A stretch of DNA of 34,385 nt, from positions 1 through 34,385 of the forward strand of contig CAYOHP010000063.1 in the NCBI GenBank assembly GCA_964403795.1, given 5' to 3'. Both the position numbers and the translations under genes were made by a program. The first letter of the stretch is position 1; every line of letters begins with the position of its first letter. This DNA is from CAYOHP01 sp964403795 [NCBI: uncultured bacterium] (GTDB taxonomy: Bacteria; Muiribacteriota; UBA6191; CAZXTJ01). Of this stretch, positions 1 through 8,800 are shown piece after piece. The notes below the pieces were generated by a model. The model searched no databases. It was not told the DNA's origin and was given only the letters and a program-made list of their open reading frames with translations.

Positions 1-411
1 AACTGGACCGCGGGACTCTCCTTCGAATTGCCCTTCGGGAACCGGGCCGCCAAAGCCCTGAGCCGCCAGCGCGAGCTGCAGCGGATCCTGAGCCTGCGGA
101 CCGTGGCCCTGCGCAAGCTCCAGATCCAGAAGGACGTGGCCTCGGCGAGCGCGGCCTTGGACCTCGCCTGGAACCTCATCCTCTCGGCCCGCCAGGACAC
201 CCAGGCGGCCTCCGCCATCTTCCAGACGGAGACCCTGCAGTTCGAGCTGGGGGAACGGACGACCACCGAGGTGTTGGAGGCCGCCCAATTCCTGGCGGAC
301 GCCCAGATCTCGGAGGTCTTCGCCATGCGGGACTACGAGCTCGCCAAGATCGACCTGGCCCGGTCCGCCGGCATGCTGATCGAGTACGGGGGCCTGACCC
401 TCGATCCCTGA
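1..411 (+). CDS. TolC-family outer membrane efflux protein, C-terminal part (5' end outside the window)
   Basis: The reading frame is open from base 1, so the start lies upstream of the window; 136 codons and a TGA stop are present. The visible part is the second half of a TolC/OEP repeat: long amphipathic helices rich in Ala, Gln and Arg, then the family-typical stretch with FELGERTTTEVLEAAQFLADA and a final helix with the DYELAKIDLARSAG pattern. Family members form trimeric outer-membrane channels with a periplasmic alpha-helical tunnel and serve efflux pumps or type I secretion. A second TolC-family gene lies at the other end of the window (32773-34185). I see no pump or adaptor gene in the window, so the transported substrate cannot be inferred. 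The family call is secure; the role is not. Confidence 0.85.
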   Translation, partial: NWTAGLSFELPFGNRAAKALSRQRELQRILSLRTVALRKLQIQKDVASASAALDLAWNLILSARQDTQAASAIFQTETLQFELGERTTTEVLEAAQFLADAQISEVFAMRDYELAKIDLARSAGMLIEYGGLTLDP

Positions 412-473
412 TCCCGGGATCCGGGCCCGGCGTCGCTGGCCCCGGCTCCCGCCGACTTCTCCGGGAGGTCCGC

Positions 474-1391
474 ATGGAGAACCGAGAACCCCTTCCTCCT
501 CCCCCACGGCGCCCGGCGCCCGGGCTCTGGACCTGGCTCGGCCTCGGTGGGATCAAGGGCAGCATGGCCTTCCTCTTCCTGGGCCTCGGCCTGGTCTTCA
601 CTTGGCTCTTCGTGTTCCAGGCCGACCTCTGGGGCTGCCTCCACGGTGCGGCACCGAGCCGGTCGGTTCCCGGTACGGTGGTGGCGGTGGAGCGGAGCGG
701 CTGGCACGAGGGGGCCCGCAGGCGCGGCGTCGGTCGCACCATCCGGGCCATCCGGGTGCGTTTCCCGACCGGTTCGGGCGATGCCCCCCCGACCTCCCCC
801 CCGACCGTGGAGCATGAGATCGTCTCCTATTCGGAGGAACTGGAGCTCGAGGTCGGGGACGAGGTCCGGGTCGAGGTCCCGGAGGGACGCCCGGACCGGG
901 CCGTGGTCCAAGGTGCCCGGCGGGCTCCCATCCCTCCCTTCGTCCTGGGGATCTTCGTGCTGCCCGTGATCGGACTCGGTCTGCTGGCGAGCGCGCTCCG
1001 GACCGGAGGTCGGCGTCTCGACCTGATCCGGGAAGGAGTGGTGGCCCGGGCCCGGCTCCTGTCCCGGACACCGACCGGGATGAAGGTCAACGGTCGTCCC
1101 TGGGAACGCTGCGAGCTGGAGGTCGAGCGCCCGGGTGGGGCCGGCTACCGGGTGACCCTGGGTACCCATCGCAGCGACCTGTTGGCGGCCGCCGACGGCG
1201 CCCTGGTCCTGGCCCCGGCACGGGGCGAAGGTCCGCCGGAGCTCCTGGAGGACCTCGGGGTGGCGCCGCGGGCCGACGGCAGCATCGGTCCGGTCGCCGC
1301 CGGGCTGGCCCGGCTCACCGGGATGACGGCTGCCGGGATGGGTCTCGCCTGGCTCGCCACCCTGGTCCGACTCGTCCAGCTGGCCCTGTGA
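474..1391 (+). CDS. DUF3592-like integral membrane protein
   Basis: This is a 305-residue protein with ATG at 474 preceded by GGGAGG at 463-468, a good ribosome binding site. It has a proline-rich N-terminus (residues 5-16), a transmembrane helix at about 30-49, a soluble beta-rich domain at about 64-148 (GTVVAVERSGWHEG, then IRVRFPTG and VGDEVRVEVPEG), a second helix at about 153-174, another soluble domain and a C-terminal hydrophobic segment at about 282-303. A beta domain that opens with PGTVV and is framed by membrane helices is what DUF3592 proteins look like; that family has no assigned function. The gene starts 62 nt after the TolC-family gene and could be transcribed with it. It converges on the lipoprotein gene, with only 18 nt between the two stops. 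Confidence 0.7.
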   Translation: MENREPLPPPPRRPAPGLWTWLGLGGIKGSMAFLFLGLGLVFTWLFVFQADLWGCLHGAAPSRSVPGTVVAVERSGWHEGARRRGVGRTIRAIRVRFPTGSGDAPPTSPPTVEHEIVSYSEELELEVGDEVRVEVPEGRPDRAVVQGARRAPIPPFVLGIFVLPVIGLGLLASALRTGGRRLDLIREGVVARARLLSRTPTGMKVNGRPWERCELEVERPGGAGYRVTLGTHRSDLLAAADGALVLAPARGEGPPELLEDLGVAPRADGSIGPVAAGLARLTGMTAAGMGLAWLATLVRLVQLAL

Positions 1392-1409
1392 CCCCTCCGG
1401 AGCCCGGGT

Positions 1410-2213
1410 TCAGAAGACCCGCACCACGCTCCGGATCACCGGCAGGTTCAGCTCGTCGACCATGGGTTCGTTGCCTTCCTCGAACGGGTCGCGGAGCACC
1501 ACGTTGGCGTTGATCAGGAAGTTGTAGCGCAGGTTCCCGGGCGGGACGTTCTCGATCACCCGCACGAAGACGCGGTCCGAGGGGAAGGCGTCCCCCGAGA
1601 CGTTGCCGTCGTCGTCGATGGTGCGGGTGCTCCCGTCGTCGAAGAGTTCGATCAGCCCTTCGGTCTTCGAGAACCCGTTGAAGTCTCCCAGTACCTGGAC
1701 AGTCGCCACGTTCTGGAAGGCGTTCTCGGTGGCCAGGTAGATGAACTTCACCCGCCCGGGTCGCTTCGCCAGCATGCGGGGCGGGGCCACCAGGGCCGGA
1801 GGGTCGTTCAGCTCGTCCTCGGGAACCGGGAAGACTCCCGTCAGCACGGTGGTCCGGCCGATCGCCAGCGGACCCAGCGGCCCGATCTCGGGATCCAACA
1901 GCACATGACGGGCGACCAGGAAGAAGCGTCCCCCCTCCTTGGGGGTCGTGACCTTGAACCTCCCCTCCTCGTCGGTGAAGGCCGCGGCGGTGATCAGGAG
2001 GTCGCGGGAGTTGTTCACCCGGGTCGGCGCCGAGCCGGCCAGGTCCACCCGGATGTTGCCCTCGGTGAGCCCGGGCTCCATGGCGAAGTCCCCGGTCACG
2101 GTGCTGCGATCGGGAGCCACCGAGATCTCCTGGAGGCAGCCCGTGATCGCCAGGGTGGCAGCGGAGAGCAGGCCGAGCACGGCCCTCCGCCGGGATCCAG
2201 TCTCGATCGCCAC
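1410..2213 (-). CDS. Lipoprotein with Ig-like/E-set C-terminal domain
   Basis: This is a 267-residue protein. The start is GTG at 2213, chosen because GAGGAGAT lies just upstream and because the signal sequence begins there. A positively charged n-region (SRRR), a hydrophobic core and the lipobox ITGC (Cys26) predict export and lipidation. Residues about 35-130 look like a carboxypeptidase-regulatory-type beta domain. Residues about 168-260 contain VQVLGDFNGF and a hydrophobic-strand pattern typical of early-set folds related to glycogen-binding/CBM48 modules, with an acidic loop at about 192-208. Whether it binds a glycan is unknown. It begins 13 nt downstream of the SLH porin stop, so the two form an operon, and the lipoprotein may assist or sit beside that outer-membrane protein. 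Confidence 0.75.
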   Translation of the reverse strand: MAIETGSRRRAVLGLLSAATLAITGCLQEISVAPDRSTVTGDFAMEPGLTEGNIRVDLAGSAPTRVNNSRDLLITAAAFTDEEGRFKVTTPKEGGRFFLVARHVLLDPEIGPLGPLAIGRTTVLTGVFPVPEDELNDPPALVAPPRMLAKRPGRVKFIYLATENAFQNVATVQVLGDFNGFSKTEGLIELFDDGSTRTIDDDGNVSGDAFPSDRVFVRVIENVPPGNLRYNFLINANVVLRDPFEEGNEPMVDELNLPVIRSVVRVF

Positions 2214-2226
2214 CGGGATCTCCTCG

Positions 2227-4896
2227 TCAGAAGTTGGTCTGGGCCGTCAGCCGGTAGACCTTCACGGTCTTGTGGAAGCTGGCCGGCCCGTTGTCGATCG
2301 GGTCGTTCGGGTTCTCGTACTCGTCGCCGTAGGAGAAGACCACCTCCGTCTTCTCGGTCGGGAGGTACTTCAGGGCCACGAAGTGGTTCAGGTTCACGAA
2401 GTCGTCGAGCAGATCGCCGATGCCGCCCCGACCCGGGATGGTGTTGTCCGACTGGAACAGGTCGGTGGACTGGAAGCCGTAGACCCAACGGAACTCCAGG
2501 GCCCGCGACAGCTGCCAGTTGGCCTCTCCCGAGAAGATCTTCGACAGGTTGGACTCGCCGTTCCCGGGAGGGGGCCCTCCCACCACGGTCCCGGCCCCGG
2601 ACTCGCCGTTGTTCTCGGTGACCTGGTTCACCCACAGTCCCTTCAGCCCGAAGTTCGAGGTCAGGGTGAAGGCGCCTTCCCCGATGAAGCGGTGGAAGTT
2701 GCGACCGTTGACGGGGATCCGGGGAAGGCCGAGCAGCGTGAGATCGGCGTTCTCGATGTTCTCGAAGGCGCCCTTCAGGAAGATCGCCGGGGTCGGCTGG
2801 ACCGAGAGTTCGAGGCGCTGGCGCTTGAACGAGAAGTGGGCGCCGTCGGCGGCGCGGGCGTCGAAGTCGTCGATGAAGGAGAGCTCGCCGGAGATCCCGA
2901 CCTTTCGGACGGGGCGGTAGTCGATGCGGAGGTCGTTGATCAGCGCCCCCTCCTCCTCGGTGATCCCGCCGGTGGCGGTCTCCTGGGGGAGGTCCTTCTG
3001 GATCTCGCTCTGGAACTCCACGTGGATCCGGGAGTCGATGTCGGCGATGGCCTGGAGGTAGAAGCGGCTGGCCGGCTCGAAGTCGTTGCCGCGCGGGTTC
3101 AGGGGATCCCGGTCGAAGGCCTTGACCTCGTACATCGCCTCCACCGTCAGGTTGTCGAGGGTTGTCAGTCGCTCGGGATCGAAGGTGTAGCGGAGCTGGG
3201 TGCGGGCCAGTCGCTCGCCCCGGGTGTCGGGCCCCGGGACCAGGGGTCGGGTACGCAGGAAGTTGAAGTGGACGTCGGTGTCGACGAACGGATCCTGGGC
3301 GGTCAGGGCCTGGAAGTCGTAGCCGTAGTAGTAGCCCTTGAACAGGCCCAGGAAGCCCCCCTGCCGGTAGCGGGCGTCGAGCCGGTAGGCGAGGTCCTCG
3401 TGGGCACCCCGTCCGGCACTGGCCAGGACCTGGGCGGTGTACTCGAGCTCGTGGGCCTTGCGGCGACGCTGGTACTGCACGTCGACGCCCACCACCCGAT
3501 TGCGGTCGTCCTCGAAGTCGTAGCTGAAGGCGGTCTCGTTGTAGGTGAGCCCGACCAGGACCTCCTTCCCGCTGCCGGGCAGGAAGCGCCACGGCTCGTA
3601 GGTCAGCCGCAGGGCGTAGTTGTCGATCTGGGTGGTCCGGGCGGGGAGGAAGACCCGCTGGAGGTCGTAGCGGTCGTCGCCGGGGAAGTAGGTCTCCTCG
3701 AGGTCCGAGAGCACCGAAGCGAAGTACGTCCACTTGCCGGCCTCTCCCCCGGCCTCCACTCCGGAGAAGGCGTCGAAGGGACGGGGCGTGAGGTAGTAGG
3801 CGGGCACTCCCGGGGAGCGATAGGGATCCCGGAGGAACAGGCTGTCGAGGTCCAGGACCCCGTCGTCGAGGTCCCGGATCGAAGGCACCCGGACCCGTGC
3901 CGGCGTTCCCGGGCTCCGCCCCGGATCCACCGCGAACAGGCGCGAGGGATCGCCCGGCTCCGTGGGCGCCTCGTTGGCGAAGAGCCGCAGGTCGAGGAAG
4001 TCGGTGTCCAGGATCACATGCCCCCGGTGGAAGCTCACCCGCTTGTCGTCGATCACATCGGTGGCGAACGAATCGGCGGCGGAGTCGCCGACCACGGGCG
4101 GGTTCCCGTAGCGGTAGTAGAGCGAGCCCTGCTGGATCCCGGAGAGCCTGGCCTTGATCTCGGCGAAGGCCTCCACCCCCGCGCCCAGCTGGTTCCCGGG
4201 TGAGGCACGTCCCAGGACCCGGAGGAAGATCTCCTGCTCGAGCGGGGAGAGGCCGCGCTGGAAGAACTGGCGCTGCGGGAGGGGGAGCTGGTCGAAGGGG
4301 AAGGGCCGGTCCGGGAAGGAGAACCGGTAGTTGACCGGATTGAAGGGTTCCTCCGTGAAATGCTGGGTGGCGCGGTAGAAACCGTCCACCTTGATGTTGG
4401 AGCGGCGCCTCTCCAGGGCCTGGACGCGAGCCTCCTGGAGTCCCAGGCGGGCCTGGAAGGCATCGGTCCGGACCCCCAGGATCTGCAGTTCGGCCCGGAA
4501 CTCCCGGGTCAGGTCCTGGACCAGACGTTCCTCGGCCCGCACCTCGGTACCCTGCCTGCGGGCCTCCTCGATCCTCCCGAGCAACTTGCCGAGCAGGACC
4601 GCCAGCTCGTAGCGGGTCATCACCTTGCGGCCTTCGAAGGGGTCGCCCGGCTCGACCAGGCCTGCGAGCACGCCCTGGGCCTGGAGCTGCCTCAGGGCCT
4701 CCACCGCCCAGTGGTCGGGCGGCACGTCCGCGAAGGGATTCCCCGGGGCCAGCGCCGGCAGGGGCGCAGTGGCGGCCGGCGGCCCGGATCCGCTCCCCGT
4801 CGCCTGCGACCGAGCCGGGCCGGGAAGCCCCAGTCCGGCCAGAAGGGCAGGGCCGAGCAGGCACGCGAGCGCGCGACGCGGGATGCGAGGAATCAT
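2227..4896 (-). CDS. SLH-domain outer membrane porin (OmpM-like)
   Basis: This is an 889-residue protein. ATG at 4896 is preceded by GGGAG. The order of parts is a signal peptide (about 1-31), a Pro/Ala-rich spacer, one S-layer homology domain (about 53-106, with the FADVPPDHWA motif and TRYE where TRAE is usual), a coiled-coil stretch (about 107-165), and then about 700 residues of alternating polar/aromatic strands that end in QTNF, an aromatic C-terminus as expected for a BAM-inserted beta barrel. In OmpM-type proteins the SLH domain grips the peptidoglycan-linked polymer and the barrel sits in the outer membrane, tethering the two layers. The barrel is larger than in typical OmpM proteins. 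The lipoprotein gene follows after 13 nt. Architecture is clear; pore activity and tethering are inferred from the family. Confidence 0.85.
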   Translation of the reverse strand: MIPRIPRRALACLLGPALLAGLGLPGPARSQATGSGSGPPAATAPLPALAPGNPFADVPPDHWAVEALRQLQAQGVLAGLVEPGDPFEGRKVMTRYELAVLLGKLLGRIEEARRQGTEVRAEERLVQDLTREFRAELQILGVRTDAFQARLGLQEARVQALERRRSNIKVDGFYRATQHFTEEPFNPVNYRFSFPDRPFPFDQLPLPQRQFFQRGLSPLEQEIFLRVLGRASPGNQLGAGVEAFAEIKARLSGIQQGSLYYRYGNPPVVGDSAADSFATDVIDDKRVSFHRGHVILDTDFLDLRLFANEAPTEPGDPSRLFAVDPGRSPGTPARVRVPSIRDLDDGVLDLDSLFLRDPYRSPGVPAYYLTPRPFDAFSGVEAGGEAGKWTYFASVLSDLEETYFPGDDRYDLQRVFLPARTTQIDNYALRLTYEPWRFLPGSGKEVLVGLTYNETAFSYDFEDDRNRVVGVDVQYQRRRKAHELEYTAQVLASAGRGAHEDLAYRLDARYRQGGFLGLFKGYYYGYDFQALTAQDPFVDTDVHFNFLRTRPLVPGPDTRGERLARTQLRYTFDPERLTTLDNLTVEAMYEVKAFDRDPLNPRGNDFEPASRFYLQAIADIDSRIHVEFQSEIQKDLPQETATGGITEEEGALINDLRIDYRPVRKVGISGELSFIDDFDARAADGAHFSFKRQRLELSVQPTPAIFLKGAFENIENADLTLLGLPRIPVNGRNFHRFIGEGAFTLTSNFGLKGLWVNQVTENNGESGAGTVVGGPPPGNGESNLSKIFSGEANWQLSRALEFRWVYGFQSTDLFQSDNTIPGRGGIGDLLDDFVNLNHFVALKYLPTEKTEVVFSYGDEYENPNDPIDNGPASFHKTVKVYRLTAQTNF

Positions 4897-4974
4897 TTCT
4901 CCCTATGTCCATCGGCCTCATGTGCGTCCGCCGCCACCGGTTCCGTCGGCTTCCCCCGCGGGAGCCGCTTCCCG

Positions 4975-4999
4975 TGGGTCCCGACCCAGGTGATAGGCT
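4975..4999. promoter_or_regulatory. Divergent promoter region with a 14-bp perfect dyad
   Basis: The 109-bp gap between the divergent porin gene and the gene at 5006 holds a perfect inverted repeat, TGGGTC-CC-GACCCA (4975-4988), directly followed by overlapping -10-like hexamers: TAGGCT on the + strand (4994-4999) and TATCAC on the - strand (4995-4990). The + hexamer is exactly 6 nt before the GTG at 5006, predicting a leaderless message. The - hexamer would give the porin gene a leader of about 85-90 nt. The dyad is well placed to be an operator for both genes. This is read from base pattern only; no regulator is identified. Confidence 0.4.
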
Positions 5000-5005
5000 G
5001 ATCCG

Positions 5006-5749
5006 GTGACGAGCCCTTCCCCGCCTTTCGAGACCGTGTTCCACGCCTCCGGCCTGGTCGAGTGGCAGAGCCCGATCCCCGGTCACGGCTGGGCCGGGCT
5101 GCCGGTCCCCCAGGAGGGCCCGCTGACCGAAGCCGACCTCCATCTGCTGCGCCTGGCATGGGAGCTCGCCCCGGTCGACGGGGTGAGAGCCGTGGTCCTG
5201 CCCGACCACGAGGTGATCGGGCGCTACGCCGAGGACCGGAGCCTCCCGGAGCGGGTCCTGTCGCACCTGCCCGACCCGGGTCGGGGAGCGGACCCGGACG
5301 CGGACGGGCCGACCTCGACCCGATCGGAAGACTCCGGTCCTCCCACGGGGGGCTGGCGCCTGGTCCGGGTCGATCGCTTCGGCGACCTGGTCGAGCTCTT
5401 CAGCTTCGCCAACCGGGAAGCCCTCGGGATCCGGCTCGGGGTGCTGACGGTCGGCGATCTCGCCGGGCTGGCCCTGGCCGTCGACGGCCTGGTCCGGAGC
5501 GACGGGCGGGACCCTCCCGGCGGGGAGCTCTGGGCCTGGGGAACCCTCACGACCCCCGGAGAATCGGGCCATGCCGGGTTCCGCCTGCGCCTCGGAGGCC
5601 TCGACCGGAGCTCGCTCGAGGCCCGGCTCGCCGAGCGGGCGACCCGCCTGGCCGCGGACCGGTCCCTGTTGGCTTCGGGCCGGCGCCAGGACCGGCGCCG
5701 GGTCCTCGATGGCCTGCTCGGGACGGGCCGGGGTTCCTTCGGCGCCTGA
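5006..5749 (+). CDS. Hypothetical protein, leaderless-type start
   Basis: This is a 247-residue protein that I do not recognise. The start is GTG at 5006; no Shine-Dalgarno sequence precedes it, but TAGGCT ends 6 nt upstream, so the transcript probably begins at the start codon itself. The sequence has no signal peptide or membrane helix. It has an N-terminal half with helices (LTEADLHLLRLAWELAP), an acidic, low-complexity Pro/Asp/Gly linker at about residues 90-113, then a compact alpha/beta part (WRLVRVDRFGDLVELFSF; LTVGDLAGLALAVDGLV) and a basic C-terminal helix. It is divergent from the SLH porin and converges on the AsmA-like gene. Codon use matches the neighbours, with G/C in nearly every third position, so it is very likely a real gene. 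Confidence 0.7.
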   Translation: MTSPSPPFETVFHASGLVEWQSPIPGHGWAGLPVPQEGPLTEADLHLLRLAWELAPVDGVRAVVLPDHEVIGRYAEDRSLPERVLSHLPDPGRGADPDADGPTSTRSEDSGPPTGGWRLVRVDRFGDLVELFSFANREALGIRLGVLTVGDLAGLALAVDGLVRSDGRDPPGGELWAWGTLTTPGESGHAGFRLRLGGLDRSSLEARLAERATRLAADRSLLASGRRQDRRRVLDGLLGTGRGSFGA

Positions 5750-5770
5750 GAACCCCTCGGGGAATGCCCC

Positions 5771-5790
5771 GCCGGCCTTCCGTCGCCGGC
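5771..5790. terminator. Possible bidirectional hairpin between convergent genes
   Basis: GCCGGC, 8 nt, GCCGGC forms a 6-bp stem in the 56-nt gap between two convergent stop codons (5749 and 5808). There is no T-tract on either side, so intrinsic termination is doubtful. The placement is the main argument. Confidence 0.3.
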
Positions 5791-5805
5791 TCGGTCCTCA
5801 CGACC

Positions 5806-8800
5806 TCAGAACTTCATCGGGGTGGTGACCAGTCTCCAGAACGGCACCCGCTGGGGATGGACCATGTTGAAGGCCTCGTCGAGCACCACGGTGTAGACGC
5901 TGCGGACCGCCATGACTTGGGCCTGGTGGCGCCCGAAGATGGGGCGGGACATGCCCCGGTCGTCGTAGACCTCCTTGAGCGCCAGCTCCCGGTACTTGGC
6001 GAGGATCTCCTCCCGGCGGAAGTCGAAGTCGCGGGTCTCGTCGGGGGCGAGCAGGGTCTTGAAGGTGTAGGGCCGTGCCAGGTCGTCGGCCTCGATGTGG
6101 ATGATGATCTTGTGGGAGGAGCCGCCCAGGAGGCGGATCAGGGTCTCGTTCCCCACCATCTTCACGACCGCCTTCTTGCCGCCCTTGGCCTCGACCACGG
6201 CTTTGATACGGGCGATCACGCCCTCCCGATCGGCCTTCAGGGCGGCCCACAGGTTGTCGACCTTGGCCAGCTCCTTCATGGATCCGGCCAGGAAGAAGTC
6301 GGACTCCCGTCCTCCCATGGCCAGTTCCCACGGATCGACGATCAGGTCGTCCCGGGTGACCCGCATCCGCATGCGTTCGATCTCGACCGGGTTGCCCTTC
6401 AACTGGAAGGCATCCAGGAAGAAGTCCCGGAGTTCGATCCGCCCCTCCCAGTCGGGCCTGGCGGCGCTGCCGCCGACCCGGGCCTCGACCTCGATCTTCC
6501 CGTTGCTGCGCATCTTGGCGGCGGCCGGGACCAGGCGGGTCATCACCTGCTGGAGATCGACCCCCAGTCCGAGACCCAGGTCGAGGTCGCGGACGCCCTT
6601 CACGTCCCGGACGCTCCCGGTCACCACCAGGCTCTGTTCCATCGAGGTGGCGGTCAGCCTGCCCAGGTGCAGGTCGACCCCGTCGTAGCGCAGGTCTCCC
6701 GCCAGGAGCGAGAAGTCGAACGGCCCCTTCTCCGGGTGGACCGCCTTGGCCCGCACCTCCACCTCGCCGCGCACCCCGATCCGGGGCGCCTGGCCTTCCC
6801 TCGGCTCGACTTCGAGATCGACCCGCACCTCGGCGGGTTCCACCGCCACCGTGATCCCCCCGGGGGGACCCGGCACCACCGCCCCGGCATGCGAGAGGCC
6901 GACCCGGGCGTTGCCGGCGAGCTTCCTCCGGTCGCCGGAGAGCCCCACGTCCAGGACCACCTCGGCGGACGGCTGGAACTCCCTCACCTTGTCCGCCAGG
7001 ACCTCCGGGAGGAAGGCCATCAGCTCGTCCAGGCGCGAGAACCTGGCTCCCAGCCTGAGGTCGGTCTCGCGCTCGCCCCTGGGATCCGTGACCCTGGCCC
7101 TGAGCCGAACGTCGCCACCCGGGAGGGCAGCATCGACGCCGGCATCGATCCTGAGTCCCTCCGGTCGTGCCAGTTCGCCCTTGGCCTCGACCTGGAGGCG
7201 GAGGCGACCGGCGACCGGACCGCGGATCCTGTCGCGGATCTCCGGCGGAAGGCGGGGCAGCACGTCCTCGAGGCGAAGTCCGTCGCCGGCGGTGCGGAGC
7301 GTGACCGCCAAGGCCTTGGACCCGGCCGGGTCCTCGATGCCGCCTTCCAGTTCGAGAGCCCCGATGGGGAGCGCGAGCGAGAGCTTGGCCCCGATCCCGG
7401 GCTTGGCGGGTGTCCCTCCGGCATCGACCTGGAGCCGCAGGTCGGCCCGGTCGAGCCCGATCTTCCCGATCCGGACGCGGCTCTCCTCGGGCAGGTGCGG
7501 GAACATCCGGGTCAGGTCCAGGCCGGTGCCCGGGGTGCGCAGCCGCGCCTTGAAGGAGCGTCCGCCCCGGAGGTCGTCCACCTCCCCCGAGAGGCGGAGG
7601 GCTCCTCCCGGGAGCGTCAGCTCCGCCGGCGGCAGCTTCAGGGCGTGGCCATCGGTGGAGAGCGCCAGGCGATCCAGGTGCAGCGGGATCGCGCTGCCCC
7701 CGGGGACCTGGACCTTGGCATCGAGACCGGCGAGCGCGACCGAGGCCTCGACCTCGGGGCTGGTGACCGGACCCCGGGCCGACGCCGAGAGGCCGAGCGT
7801 ACCCGCCAGCCCGAGGGCCGCCACCTTGTCGCGGATCGGGGCCGGAAGGCGGGAAGCCAACCCGGCGAGCTCCAGGGGCTCGCCGGCTTCGTCGCCGAGC
7901 GAAAGGCTCGCCTCCAGGGTCCGCTCGCCCAGCGGGTCGGCGAGGGCGGCCTTCCCCTGGAGAGTGGCCCCCAGCGCCTCCACCCGGAGTCGCTCCAGGC
8001 GCGCCTCGGAGAGGCTCCCGGCCACGGCCAGCTCGGCCCGGACCGGGATCTCGAGCGCGCCGCGCTTCCCGGGGGCCCCGGCTCCGGAGCGCGAGTGTTC
8101 GAGCCCGGTCTGGACGAGCCCCGGGCGCAGCCGCGCCTTGACCCGCTCGGGGCTGCGCTGGCCGGCCGCCAGCTCCGGGTCGGCCTTGAGCCGGGCCACC
8201 AGGGTGCGCAGGTCGCCGACCCCGGAGAGTCCGGGGACCTCGGTCAACACCGGGAGATGGGCCGTCACGACCAGGCTGGCCCCCAGGCTCCCGGCGAGGC
8301 CGAGCTCGGCGAGGCGGGCGAAGCCCTCGCGGGCCTTGTCGCTCGCGAGCGGGATCCTCCCGTCGAGGGAGGGATGGACCCGATCGAGCGCCAGCGCCGG
8401 GACCGAGACCGACAGCTCGACGTCGGGAAGGCCCGAGAGGGGCGCGGCGGAGAGTCCGGCCCGGAGCACCGGCATGCCGGCCACCGAGAGCTCCAGGCCC
8501 TCGAGCGAGAGCCGGTCCCCGGCTACCCGCACCCGGGTCGGGGCGAGGCGGACGGGGAGCGGGACGTCGGCCAGCTTGGGTTCCAGGGACCCGGGGCCGA
8601 TCCCCAGTTCCAGCTCGGGAATCACTCGCCCGGACCGGGGCCGGCCTTTGACCTTGGCCAGGAGCGCCAGGTCGAGGCGCGGCGAGAGGGCCTGGACACG
8701 CTCCCGGGTAGCCGGCGGGAGCATGGCGACCAGGGCCGCGAGATCGAAGCGCTCGGTAGCCAGCTCCAGGTCGAGTTCGGGATCCTTGAAGTCGCGGACC

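Noticed and set aside
4861-4896. Lipobox at Cys12 of the SLH porin
   Set aside because: The cysteine is too close to the N-terminus, before the hydrophobic core; a normal signal peptide with cleavage near residue 31 fits better.
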